Source: CAYSRC01 sp964446385
GTDB taxonomy: Bacteria; Bacillota; Clostridia; Oscillospirales; Ruminococcaceae
NCBI GenBank assembly: GCA_964446385.1
Contig: CAYUOH010000011.1
Location: 1 to 64,000, forward strand
Length of the DNA stretch: 64,000 bases
Reading direction: 5' to 3'
A program made the translations under genes and the position numbers. Positions 53,590-62,760 of the stretch are shown one piece after another. The notes below the pieces were generated by a model that saw nothing but the letters and a program-made list of their open reading frames with translations, searched no databases and was not told the origin of the DNA. Positions within the stretch are counted from its first letter, which is position 1, and every line of letters begins with the position of its first letter.

Positions 53590-53603
53590 GGTTCTTTCTC
53601 CTA

Positions 53604-53632
53604 TAAAAAAACCCCTAAGATGACTTAGGGGT
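53604..53632 (-). terminator. Terminator between hup and rqcP
   Basis: ACCCCTAAG-ATGA-CTTAGGGGT with a run of A on the left (T run on the transcribed leftward strand). It would make hup a separate short transcript within the mazG-divIC run, and rqcP would depend on readthrough or its own start. Confidence 0.85.
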
Positions 53633-53650
53633 GTGTCACTAGGCAATAAA

Positions 53651-53923
53651 TTACTTAACCAGGTCTTTGAGGCCCTTACCGGCCTTGAAAGCGGGAACCT
53701 TGGTTGCGGGCAGATTGATGGATTTCTTGGTCTGGGGATTGATGGCTGTACGGGCAGCGCGCTCTTTAACGCTGAATGTACCGAAACCTACAACCTGGAC
53801 CTTGTCACCGGCTTTGAGAGCATCGGAAACAGCCTCGAATGTAGCCTTAACGGCTGCTTCGGCGTCCTTTTTTGTCATATTGGCTTTCTCTGCAACAGCA
53901 GCAACCAATTCTGCTTTTGTCAT
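53651..53923 (-). CDS. hup: HU family DNA-binding protein
   Basis: 90 residues. MTKAELVAAVAEKANMTKKD start, GFGTFSVKERAARTAINPQT (about 46-65, the beta arm with RxxRxxxNPxT) and the C-terminal VPAFKAGKGLKDLV. A nucleoid protein that bends DNA. Ribosome binding site CCGGAGGA. It is commonly found between mazG and the S4 gene in Clostridia. Confidence 0.96.
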   Translation of the reverse strand: MTKAELVAAVAEKANMTKKDAEAAVKATFEAVSDALKAGDKVQVVGFGTFSVKERAARTAINPQTKKSINLPATKVPAFKAGKGLKDLVK

Positions 53924-53942
53924 TGGAATCGTCCTCCGGTTA

Positions 53943-54752
53943 TTATTTTAGAGTTTTAGATATACTCTGTTTAGAAGTATACCAAAGTTCATTTAATCGG
54001 TCAATACCGCATTTGGCCATATCCACTCCCTGCTCGCGAGCCAATTCTTCCACGCGGCGGAAACGCTCCATAAACTTCTCGCAGGCGCGCTCCGCGGCAA
54101 GTTCGGATTCCACTCCGGCAAATCTCGCGATGTTTATTGCGGAAAAGATTACGTCTCCGATTTCTTCCTCAGGATTCCCTTTGCCGTCAAGCGCATTCTG
54201 CAGTTCTGCAACCTCACTTCGGAGATCATCCATCGCCATATTCACGTCGGGATAATCGAATCCGACGTAGGCGGCTCTCTTCTGAACCTTCTGGGAACGC
54301 ATCAGTGCGGGAAGAGCCCTTGCCACGTCGTTCATGGCGTCCCAACCGGTCTTTTGCTGTTTTTCTACACGTTTGACATCCTCCCAGGTGGAAAGAACCT
54401 TTTCGGATGTCTCGGCCTGTACGTCTCCGAAAATATGGGGATGTCGGAACACGAGCTTCTTGCATGCGGCGTCTGCGATGTCGTAAATATTAAAACCTCC
54501 CGACTGATTTTCAATCTCGGCGTGAAGCAGGACCTGCATCACAACATCGCCTAGCTCTTCCATCAGGAGTTCCTTGTCTTTGTGGTCTATGGCCTCCATG
54601 GCTTCACAGACCTCTTCGAGAAAATTCTCGCGTATACTTTCGTGGGTCTGTTCGCGGTCCCAAGGACAGCCGTCAACAGGGTCGCGAAGGACCTTTATAA
54701 GTTTTACAAAATCTTCCAGATCATAACGTTCTTTAATCTCAAAGTCTACCAT
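53943..54752 (-). CDS. mazG: MazG nucleoside triphosphate pyrophosphohydrolase
   Basis: 269 residues with two MazG domains. The first has CPWDREQTHESIRENFLEEVCEAMEAID (in parts about 29-56) and LLMEELGDVVMQVLLHAEI, with the metal-binding ExxE and ExxD. The second is around EEEIGDVIFSAINIARFAGV (about 195-214). It hydrolyses NTPs to NMPs, cleaning up non-canonical nucleotides or affecting (p)ppGpp levels. It starts 1 base after the flippase stop. Confidence 0.95.
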   Translation of the reverse strand: MVDFEIKERYDLEDFVKLIKVLRDPVDGCPWDREQTHESIRENFLEEVCEAMEAIDHKDKELLMEELGDVVMQVLLHAEIENQSGGFNIYDIADAACKKLVFRHPHIFGDVQAETSEKVLSTWEDVKRVEKQQKTGWDAMNDVARALPALMRSQKVQKRAAYVGFDYPDVNMAMDDLRSEVAELQNALDGKGNPEEEIGDVIFSAINIARFAGVESELAAERACEKFMERFRRVEELAREQGVDMAKCGIDRLNELWYTSKQSISKTLK

Positions 54753-54753
54753 A

Positions 54754-56496
54754 TTATCTCCGCACTATTTTTAATTTCTTCAAAGTAGGAAGCAAAAACT
54801 TTCCGCCCGGGAAATCCAAAGCTTCCTCTTCGGTTATCAGTCCGAATACAGCAAGCATTACAACGTATATGAACACCGCTGCAATCAGGCCGAGCAGTGT
54901 GGCTACCCTTGTACGCCTGGTAACTGCAACAAGTATGTAAACCAGTCTGGCTGCACCACCCGCTGCAAGTCCGGAAATCATGGGTTTAACCATCGTTTCG
55001 GTAAGATTGATACGGATTCCGGTGGACTTGAACAGAATAATCAAACCCAGGACAACAATCAGAGCGTAGCAGAACAGGTTGCCGAACGGAGCCGCTTTGA
55101 TGTTGAACCGCGGAACTCCTATCAGAAGATAGTTCGAGGCTAGCTTTACGACACCACCAATAATCATCAGGATCAGAGGAATTCTGACCCTTCCGACTGC
55201 CTGAAGCATGGAGCTTATAATTCCGCTGATTCCGACAAACACAGCCGCAATTCCGAGGACAGTCAGCATGGGCGCGGTAAGTAAGGCGCCGATTTCCCTG
55301 GCCGGGAACAGGAGTTTCGCGAGAGGGCCTGCAAGGAACGCTATACCGAAACCTGCCGGAGCGGCGACCAGCGTAGTAAGCTTCAGTGCACGTTCCATAT
55401 TCTGACGGGCGGATGCGACATCCTTCTGCTGCCAGGCGGTTGCTATATGAGGCAGCACGCTGATGCCGAAGGTGCCCGTGATCGTTGGCACGAGATTGAA
55501 AAGGGGCATTCCTATATTGTAAACACCGTAAAGGTAATTGGGTATATCTTCAAGATTTTTTTCCGAAGCCTCCAGAATTCCGCCGTGCGACGCGAACAGT
55601 GCGGCCGCATCACGGAATAAACAGCTTGAAAGCCTGCTTATTACGGTTTCATTGTCGATAAGTCCCGTAAGAGAAACGGCAGCGGCGCTGAAAGCAATCG
55701 GCAGACCGAAGGTAAGAACTCTTTTAAGGATGACTTTCCGGGAATCGGGTTCGGGACTTCCGGCAATATCTTCCACCGTGATTCCGTCCCCCTGCCTTGC
55801 ATTGCGGATAACGAAAAATAGCCAGCCAGCGAAGGTTGAAAAGGTTACGCCCAGCATCGCGCCGGCTGCAGAAAGGGCGCAAACTGACACCAGAGCCTGG
55901 GCGGCATTTTCCTGGATTTCACCGAGAATCGTCCCCTTCTGGACATATTCGGCTGTAAAAATCACTTTAGCCGCGTAACTTCCTGCAATTCCGGTAAGGG
56001 CTTTAACAATGACCTCAACTACCTGTGATACCGCTGTCGGCACCATGTTTGACATGCCCTGGTTATATCCGCGGTGGGTAACCATAAAACAACTGAATAT
56101 CAACGAGGGCCCCAGAGCGATAAGGCTTAGGTAAGCGTAAAAGTTGTTTTTGAACTCACAATACGGTTTTGCGGCAATTATCATGACCAACGCGGACACT
56201 AAACCGAGTAATCCGAGGAAAAGCCCTGAAACCTTTATGGTGCGGCGTACGTCACGATAACGCCCTTCGGAGGAGTACTGGGCCACAATTTTCGACACCG
56301 CGGTAGGAAAACCGGTTACAGTGATCGAATAAATCACACTGTAGATATTGTAGGCGTAGGAATAAAAGCCTATTCCGTCCTCTTCGATTATATTGTAAAG
56401 CGGAATCCGGTATAAAAATCCCACCAGCTTGGCCACGGCTATTGCAATGGTGAGGATGAATGCACCTTCAAAAAAATTTTGTTTCTTTGTTGTCAA
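54754..56496 (-). CDS. Lipid-linked oligosaccharide flippase (SpoVB/MurJ-like, MOP superfamily)
   Basis: 580 residues, about fourteen membrane segments. TTG 56496 is chosen as start because AGAAGG lies 8 bases upstream; another TTG is at 56502. FFEGAFILTIAIAVAKLVGF, then YRIPLYNIIEEDGIGFYSYA, is the typical N-terminus. It lies where spoVB (yabM) is found in Bacillus, before mazG. It probably flips lipid II or another isoprenoid-linked glycan; whether it is the SpoVB or MurJ functional equivalent cannot be decided. Confidence 0.87.
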   Translation of the reverse strand: MTTKKQNFFEGAFILTIAIAVAKLVGFLYRIPLYNIIEEDGIGFYSYAYNIYSVIYSITVTGFPTAVSKIVAQYSSEGRYRDVRRTIKVSGLFLGLLGLVSALVMIIAAKPYCEFKNNFYAYLSLIALGPSLIFSCFMVTHRGYNQGMSNMVPTAVSQVVEVIVKALTGIAGSYAAKVIFTAEYVQKGTILGEIQENAAQALVSVCALSAAGAMLGVTFSTFAGWLFFVIRNARQGDGITVEDIAGSPEPDSRKVILKRVLTFGLPIAFSAAAVSLTGLIDNETVISRLSSCLFRDAAALFASHGGILEASEKNLEDIPNYLYGVYNIGMPLFNLVPTITGTFGISVLPHIATAWQQKDVASARQNMERALKLTTLVAAPAGFGIAFLAGPLAKLLFPAREIGALLTAPMLTVLGIAAVFVGISGIISSMLQAVGRVRIPLILMIIGGVVKLASNYLLIGVPRFNIKAAPFGNLFCYALIVVLGLIILFKSTGIRINLTETMVKPMISGLAAGGAARLVYILVAVTRRTRVATLLGLIAAVFIYVVMLAVFGLITEEEALDFPGGKFLLPTLKKLKIVRR

Positions 56497-56526
56497 AATC
56501 AATACCTTCTGACTTTTTCTGTATTT

Positions 56527-57966
56527 TTAAACGGTAAATTCGGAGTAAAATTTTACGACTCCGTCTTTCCTACGCAGAATTTCGTCGAATCCGTTAATGT
56601 ATTCGTTTGGATACTTGTAGTTGAATATACGTTCTATCCTGCCTGTACGTGGGTTCTTCATTTTAGTTACCGCACCGCCACCGCAGGCCAGAATCGTATG
56701 AATTTCGTCCATAATATAAATATTGTAGAGGCACTCGTATCCGGATTTCGTATAACCTGTGTTCTCAAGGTTGTCCACGGTACCCTTTTGCTTGTACATA
56801 TAGTAAGGCTGATACTCCCTCTCGCAAAGATACTGCAGGGCATGGTCAACCATTTCAGGAACGTTGTCCGCCGACTTGTCTTTGGTTTCGGTAAGGAAGG
56901 ACGCTCTTTTCAGTGTCAATGCGTGAACCGTTACGTTCTCCGGGTTTAAAGAGCAGATCCATTCAAGACTGTCGTCGAAACTCTGAAGACTGTCACCCGG
57001 CAAGCCTGCAATCAGATCTGCGTTGATATTGTCAAACCCCGCCTCACGCGCGGCGGCAAAGCAGCCCTCGACATCCTTCCTGGTGTGCAGACGTCCCGCC
57101 TTTTTAAGAACATCGTCGTTGCCAGTCTGTGGATTTATAGAAATCCGTGTTATCCCTGCATTCTTAAGCACGTCCAGCTTTTCCCTATTGATTGTATCAG
57201 AGCGCCCGGCTTCAACACAATATTCGGGACACCTATCCGCGCCGAACTCGGCGTTAACAGTGTCCGTCAATGTTTTAAGCTGTGAGGCATCCAGAACAGT
57301 CGGAGTACCTCCGCCGATATAGACACTTTCAAGATTAAGGCCCAACCGCCGTACGATGTCCGCAGTATACCGCAGCTCGTCGCAGAGTTTGTCGAGATAA
57401 ATTCCAAGCATACTGTGGTCCCTGCCTACGGTTTTGGAAACGAACGAGCAGTAGCTGCAACGTGAAGGGCAGAAAGGAATTGAAACATAAAGAGAATAGG
57501 ATTTTTCGGTGCTGATTCTGGCGACTCTGGCGCTCTGCTGAGCCGTGGAAACACAAAGAGCCGCCTTTGCAGGGGTTATCCTGTAATCCCTGCACAACCT
57601 CTCGATAACCTTTACAGGTTCCAATCCGCCGTTCAGCATCGACGCCGCGAATTTTGCGGGACGAATTCCGGTCATTACTCCCCAGGGAGGCCTTTTGGCG
57701 GTTACTTTACAGAGACTATCGTACATCATCACGGCCAGCAGCCGTTCGTCGTCCTTGTCCGACGTCCCACCCACATCATCGCTTTGACGGTGACAGCCCT
57801 CATATTCGACTTCGCAGTGAAGTGCCATGCCGTCACGGAGCAGATAGACATACTCCCATACGTCCATTTCGGGTTCGCCGTGTTTTACGGTTACGTCAGA
57901 GGAAAACATACGTGCTATATTTTCCATCTCGTAATCGAAACTGTGGCCATCAATATATACTGTCAA
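56527..57966 (-). CDS. hemZ: Oxygen-independent coproporphyrinogen dehydrogenase-like radical SAM protein HemZ
   Basis: 479 residues. An N-terminal domain of about 160 residues specific to HemZ contains RPPWGVMTGIRPAKFA (about 92-107). The radical SAM core then has CPSRCSYCSF (CX3CX2C with the HemN-type extra Cys, about 172), IGGGTPTVL, and a C-terminal YEPYYMYKQKG-like segment YQPYYMYKQKGTVDN. TTG start overlapping the end of the MBL gene. Although named for haem synthesis, no other haem gene is nearby, so the true substrate is uncertain. Confidence 0.9.
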   Translation of the reverse strand: MTVYIDGHSFDYEMENIARMFSSDVTVKHGEPEMDVWEYVYLLRDGMALHCEVEYEGCHRQSDDVGGTSDKDDERLLAVMMYDSLCKVTAKRPPWGVMTGIRPAKFAASMLNGGLEPVKVIERLCRDYRITPAKAALCVSTAQQSARVARISTEKSYSLYVSIPFCPSRCSYCSFVSKTVGRDHSMLGIYLDKLCDELRYTADIVRRLGLNLESVYIGGGTPTVLDASQLKTLTDTVNAEFGADRCPEYCVEAGRSDTINREKLDVLKNAGITRISINPQTGNDDVLKKAGRLHTRKDVEGCFAAAREAGFDNINADLIAGLPGDSLQSFDDSLEWICSLNPENVTVHALTLKRASFLTETKDKSADNVPEMVDHALQYLCEREYQPYYMYKQKGTVDNLENTGYTKSGYECLYNIYIMDEIHTILACGGGAVTKMKNPRTGRIERIFNYKYPNEYINGFDEILRRKDGVVKFYSEFTV

Positions 57967-57970
57967 CTTT

Positions 57971-58543
57971 TTATAATACTCCTTCGGCTAAAAAAGGATT
58001 TTCAGCCTTTTCTTTCCCCAACGTAGTCCTGAACCCGTGGCCGGGAAGCACCAGCATATTGGGATTGTCAATCTTCTTTATTCTTTCCAGTGACTCCAAC
58101 ATATCCTGAATATCACCGCCGAGGTCCGTTCTGCCGACTGTGCCCATGAAAAGCGTGTCACCGGAAAACATCACATCCCCTGAAATAAAACAAAGGCTGT
58201 CCGCGGTGTGTCCGGGCGTAGCCATTACGTCAAAGCACAGGCTACCGATATTAACGACGTCCCCGTCCTCAAGAGGGACGGTTATGTATTCATCATCGGG
58301 CGATGCATTTGCGGAGATGTAAACAGGGATATTGAACTCGACAAACAGCTCCCGGAGCGCTCCGATATGGTCATAGTGACTGTGCGTTATAAGAATTCCG
58401 CGACAGGGCTTCCCTGTATCAAACACCGCAGTCTTTATTTTCTCGGCATCGCAGCCCGGGTCGACAATCACGCATTCGCCGACACCGGATACTATATAGC
58501 AGTTGGTCAGCAAAGGGCCGACATGCAACGTTTTAATGTCCAT
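57971..58543 (-). CDS. MBL-fold metallohydrolase (glyoxalase II-like)
   Basis: 190 residues. Metal motif THSHYDHIGA (about 53-62), second His in TPGHTADSLC (about 110-119), Asp in FSGDTLFMGTVGRTDLGG (about 128-145) and final His in LPGHGFRTTLG (about 167-177). This is the YcbL-type small MBL hydrolase regularly found between rsh and hemZ in Clostridia. Thioester hydrolysis is typical. The physiological substrate is unknown. Confidence 0.92.
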   Translation of the reverse strand: MDIKTLHVGPLLTNCYIVSGVGECVIVDPGCDAEKIKTAVFDTGKPCRGILITHSHYDHIGALRELFVEFNIPVYISANASPDDEYITVPLEDGDVVNIGSLCFDVMATPGHTADSLCFISGDVMFSGDTLFMGTVGRTDLGGDIQDMLESLERIKKIDNPNMLVLPGHGFRTTLGKEKAENPFLAEGVL

Positions 58544-58559
58544 ACATCATTAAACAGCT

Positions 58560-60707
58560 TCAGCTTGACGTCCTGTTTATTTCCTCCACGTTTTTAATTC
58601 GTCTCAAACGGGTCACAATAGCATCCAGATGGGTTGTACCCGATACTGTAATTGTCAGATTGATATACGCTATTCCGTCGACAACACGTGTTGAGAACGA
58701 ATAAATTGGTATATGCATTTTCGACAGCTGCCCGGTGATATCAGCAATCAGTCCGGTGCGGTCGTTGCATGTCATTTCCAGACTTGATCTGTAGGTCTGC
58801 TTTACGTTGCCCGCCCACTCGACATGAATAAGCCTCTGGAACTCTACTTCGGAAGCGATATTCTGGCAGTCTTTCTTGTGAACCGAAACGCCGTGGCCGC
58901 GGGTGATGAATCCCACGATTTCGTCTCCGGGCAGAGGATTGCAGCAACGCGCAAACTTAACAAGACAGTTATCCAGTCCCTCAACAATAACTCCTCCTGA
59001 GGATTTAGTCGGACCGGCCTCCGGAATTTCGAAGGTTTCGACAGGATTATTGTTCTGCAGTTGAAGTTTCTGATACTCTTCACGGACCTTGGGCATAATA
59101 TTGCTGAGGAGAAGACCTCCGTACCCAAGCGAGGCATACAGTTCCTCGAGTGAATTGAGGTGCTGTCGCTTCACGATTTCATTTACAAAATCCTCATACT
59201 TATCGCCTAGGATATTGATATAATTCCTGCGCAGCTCTTTTTCAAACAGCTGCTTTCCTTCGGTGATGTTTTCTTCTTTTCTTTCCTTTTTAAACCAGCT
59301 GCGGATTTTGCTCTTTGCCTCGCTGGTTTTTACTATGTTGAGCCAATCGCGGTTGGGTCCCTTGTCCTTGGGTCCTGTGATTACTTCGATTATTTCGCCG
59401 GTTTTAACATTGTATGTTAATGGGACGATACGTCCATTAACCTTTGCCCCGACCATCCTGTGTCCGACAGCTGTATGAATGGCGTATGCAAAGTCGATTA
59501 CAGTAGATCCGGCAGGAAGGTTAATAACATCACCTTTTGGGGTAAAGATAAATACGTCTTCCGGCAGCAGATCGCCTTTTATATCACGGAGAAGCTGGGC
59601 TGAATCATCGGTTTCCTGCTGACTTTCCAAAAGCTGTCTGACCCACGCCAGACGCTCCTCAAGTTTATCCTTTCCGTTAATTCCCTCTTTGTATTTCCAG
59701 TGTGCGGCAACTCCGTACTCGGCATTGTAGTGCATGTCGAAGGTGCGTATCTGTATCTCAAAGGGTACTCCCTCGTGCCCGACGACTGTTGTGTGAAGAG
59801 ACTGGTACATATTGGGCTTCGGCGTGGAGATGTAATCCTTGAACCGGTTGGGGATGGGCTTATACATATCGTGTATTACACCCAGTACGTTGTAGCATTC
59901 GGTTACCGTGTTTACTATTACGCGGATAGCGTAGATATCGTATATTTCCTCCATGGACCGGTTCTGGATAAACAGCTTGCGGTAAATACCGTAAACAGAT
60001 TTGATTCGGTTGGTTATTTCAACGTCTGTTAGTCCGTTCTCGGCCAGTCTGATCTTAATATCCTGTGTAATGCCGTCTATGAAATTTCTACCCTGGTTGT
60101 CGGTCAGATAATCCATAATTTCCTTGTATCCCACCGAGTCAAGGAACTGCAGGGCATAATCTTCTAGCTCCTCCTGGATTTTGCTCATCCCCAGACGGTG
60201 GGCTATAGGGGCATATATCTCCATGGTTTCCAGAGCCTTCTCGCTCTGCTTTTCGGGAGATTTAGCGTTCAGAGTCTGCATATTGTGCAGTCTGTCGCAG
60301 AGCTTTACAATCATTACGCGGATATCTTTGCTCATTGCGAACAGCATTTTGCGAATATTTTCGGCGCGCTGTTCCTCAGCTGAGTCGAAGGGAATTCTAC
60401 CCAGCTTGGTAACTCCGTCCACCAGAAGAGTAATATCGTCGCCGAAGTTTTTTTGAATCTGTTCCAGAGTTACGTCAGTGTCCTCGACTGTATCGTGCAG
60501 CAGACCTGCGCAGATACTTTCGTTATCCAGCCCCAATTCCACAAGCAGCGAAGCAACACAAAGGGGGTGAACAATATATGGTTCACCCGACTGTCTGAAC
60601 TGACCGTCATGGCTCTTCTCGGCGAGAGAATAAGCCCTTTCTATCAGCTCCATATCATATTGTTTTCCGGTGTTCAGAATTTGAGACTTCAGCTCATTGA
60701 ATGTCAT
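58560..60707 (-). CDS. relA: Bifunctional (p)ppGpp synthetase/hydrolase (Rsh)
   Basis: 715 residues. HD hydrolase domain with AGLLHDTVEDTDVTL (about 67-81) and CDRLHNMQTL, synthetase domain with YQSLHTTVVGHEGVPFEIQI and RTFDMHYNAEYGVAAHWKYK (about 305-345), TGS domain (FIFTPKGDVINLPAGSTVID, about 390), and a C-terminal ACT domain (about 640-715). Both catalytic halves keep their signatures, so it should make and destroy the stringent-response alarmone. It lies 7 bases after recJ. Confidence 0.95.
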   Translation of the reverse strand: MTFNELKSQILNTGKQYDMELIERAYSLAEKSHDGQFRQSGEPYIVHPLCVASLLVELGLDNESICAGLLHDTVEDTDVTLEQIQKNFGDDITLLVDGVTKLGRIPFDSAEEQRAENIRKMLFAMSKDIRVMIVKLCDRLHNMQTLNAKSPEKQSEKALETMEIYAPIAHRLGMSKIQEELEDYALQFLDSVGYKEIMDYLTDNQGRNFIDGITQDIKIRLAENGLTDVEITNRIKSVYGIYRKLFIQNRSMEEIYDIYAIRVIVNTVTECYNVLGVIHDMYKPIPNRFKDYISTPKPNMYQSLHTTVVGHEGVPFEIQIRTFDMHYNAEYGVAAHWKYKEGINGKDKLEERLAWVRQLLESQQETDDSAQLLRDIKGDLLPEDVFIFTPKGDVINLPAGSTVIDFAYAIHTAVGHRMVGAKVNGRIVPLTYNVKTGEIIEVITGPKDKGPNRDWLNIVKTSEAKSKIRSWFKKERKEENITEGKQLFEKELRRNYINILGDKYEDFVNEIVKRQHLNSLEELYASLGYGGLLLSNIMPKVREEYQKLQLQNNNPVETFEIPEAGPTKSSGGVIVEGLDNCLVKFARCCNPLPGDEIVGFITRGHGVSVHKKDCQNIASEVEFQRLIHVEWAGNVKQTYRSSLEMTCNDRTGLIADITGQLSKMHIPIYSFSTRVVDGIAYINLTITVSGTTHLDAIVTRLRRIKNVEEINRTSS

Positions 60708-60714
60708 CTGATCT

Positions 60715-62739
60715 TTATTCCTTGAAAAGCTTCACGTAAATAGGTGATTCCTCCAGATTAACCTTCGGAGGATTGGGTTTTGCGCAAATGAACAGTATAT
60801 TGTTAATTGGTTTGAGGCATGCCAAATCAAGCTCAAATAAAACATCCACAGCTGCGTAAAGTTTTCCCTGAGGCATATCGGAGAAAGCGAAAAGCATGCC
60901 TTTATCGGAACACAGAATCGGCTCGTTCCGGATTTTTTTGTATACCTGACCAATTACGTCACGATTCAGCGCCAGGGCCCCGATATCCTCGGGACCGGGT
61001 ACACCGGATTTCAGTCTGCGGTAGTTTCCGACCGATTCGAAATCCCTGCCAGGGCCTCCAACGGGGCTTATTTCCATATATTTTATCGAAATGCACGGTT
61101 TGCGGTTACAGGCTGAATAAATCGAAAGACTCAGTGCGGCGTCGACCATATCCCCGATCTTGAAAGGAAGCTGCTCGGGTTTTTTCCCGAAATAGGCACC
61201 TGTCAGGCTTTTGCCATTCTTCTTTATGGTAACACGTGAATGACCGTCGCCCATGGGATTGGTCGCCGCAATATACGCGTCACAGATTGCAAAGACCGGT
61301 TCATCATTCATACATCCGAAGGGCTGCATAAGCGAAAGGTTCGCCACGTTTTCTTCGGTGATAAGCTCCGGCTCAATAACTGCGTCTATGTAAAGGCGCG
61401 GAATAGGGGGAAGATTTTCACCGCAGTATGCGATAATTCTCTTTTTGAATTCGGGAATGTTTTCTTTGGGAAGTGAGAATCCTGCCGCTATATTGTGACC
61501 GCCGTACTTCTCAAGAAGCTCCCCGCAGGAGGCAATGGCGTTATAAAGTGAAAAATCTTTCACTCCCCTGCCGCTTCCGCGTCCGGTGTTTCCCTCGATA
61601 GAAATCACAACGGCGGGCTTTCCATATATCTCGGTAAGCCTTGAGCAGGTAATACCGATTATTCCGGGATGAAGATCCTCCGCAGCGACGACGATAATGG
61701 ACGCTGCAGCTGTATCTCTGTCCTTTTCAACCAGTTCGATTATTCTTTCAGTTGTTTCCTGCTCAGTTTTCTTACGGAGATTGTTCAGTTCCTCGATTTT
61801 CTGTGCATACAGCATTGCCTCATCGTGATTATCGGAAAGAAGAAGCTTAAGAGCAAGAGTACTGTCCTCCATGCGTCCGGCTGCGTTCAAGCGGGGGCCT
61901 ATTGCAAAGGACATAGTCCTTGCATCGGCATCCTCTGTCTGAACACCTGCGGTCTCAAGTATGGCGAAAAGACCGGGTGCATCGCAATCAGCCAGTTGGG
62001 CCAGCCCGTTTTTTACTATGGCGCGGTTTTCATCCAGAAGTGGCATTATATCGGATATTGTCCCCAGAGCAACAAGCCACCCGTAGGATTCAAGGATATC
62101 CTCTGTATCGCAGCCCTCAACCGCCGCAGCAAGTTTAGCAGCCACGCCGACTCCCGCATAGCGTTTAAACACGGATGGGTCATCCTTGCGCAGAGGATCC
62201 ACCACCGCCACAGCGTCGGGCAGAACAGCAGGAGGTAGATGATGGTCAGTTACAACAGTATCGATACCTCGTGAAGAGGCATACGCTATTTCATCAAACG
62301 CAGATATTCCGTTGTCAACCGTGATTATCAGCGAAACGTTATGCTGTTTTAGGTTTTCTATTGCAGAATTGGAAAGTCCGTACCCCTCTGAGTCTCTGGA
62401 GGGCAGCATGCACAGCACGTTGGCACCGACCGACTGCAGATACAGATATATCAGAGATGTAGATGTCAGTCCGTCTACGTCATAGTCCCCGAAAACGGCG
62501 ATAGTCTCCCCGTCGTCAAGCGCTTTTCTGATTCTTTCGACAGCCTTGTCCATGTCGGTCATATTCATCGGATCAGACATTGGATAATCTGCATTTAAAA
62601 AAGCGAGAGTATCCTCTGCCCCTGTGAAACCTCTGGCCGCGAGTGCAAGAGCCGTAAGTTCGGTGACGCCGGGAATCTGTTTGATCCGTTCAATATATTC
62701 ACTTTTCGGATCAGGCATTACCCATCTCTTTACTGACAT
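60715..62739 (-). CDS. recJ: Single-stranded-DNA-specific exonuclease RecJ
   Basis: 674 residues. DHH-family motifs: FGDYDVDGLTSTSLIY (about 84-99), TDHHLPP (about 164-170), and the DHHA1 segment with GRGSGRGVKDFSLYNAI and GGHNIAAGFSL (about 380-425). The C-terminal 200 residues contain the OB-fold and RecJ-specific region. A 5'-3' exonuclease for repair and recombination. Ribosome binding site AGGTGG. Confidence 0.94.
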   Translation of the reverse strand: MSVKRWVMPDPKSEYIERIKQIPGVTELTALALAARGFTGAEDTLAFLNADYPMSDPMNMTDMDKAVERIRKALDDGETIAVFGDYDVDGLTSTSLIYLYLQSVGANVLCMLPSRDSEGYGLSNSAIENLKQHNVSLIITVDNGISAFDEIAYASSRGIDTVVTDHHLPPAVLPDAVAVVDPLRKDDPSVFKRYAGVGVAAKLAAAVEGCDTEDILESYGWLVALGTISDIMPLLDENRAIVKNGLAQLADCDAPGLFAILETAGVQTEDADARTMSFAIGPRLNAAGRMEDSTLALKLLLSDNHDEAMLYAQKIEELNNLRKKTEQETTERIIELVEKDRDTAAASIIVVAAEDLHPGIIGITCSRLTEIYGKPAVVISIEGNTGRGSGRGVKDFSLYNAIASCGELLEKYGGHNIAAGFSLPKENIPEFKKRIIAYCGENLPPIPRLYIDAVIEPELITEENVANLSLMQPFGCMNDEPVFAICDAYIAATNPMGDGHSRVTIKKNGKSLTGAYFGKKPEQLPFKIGDMVDAALSLSIYSACNRKPCISIKYMEISPVGGPGRDFESVGNYRRLKSGVPGPEDIGALALNRDVIGQVYKKIRNEPILCSDKGMLFAFSDMPQGKLYAAVDVLFELDLACLKPINNILFICAKPNPPKVNLEESPIYVKLFKE

Positions 62740-62760
62740 TGTTTATAACCACCTACTCAT

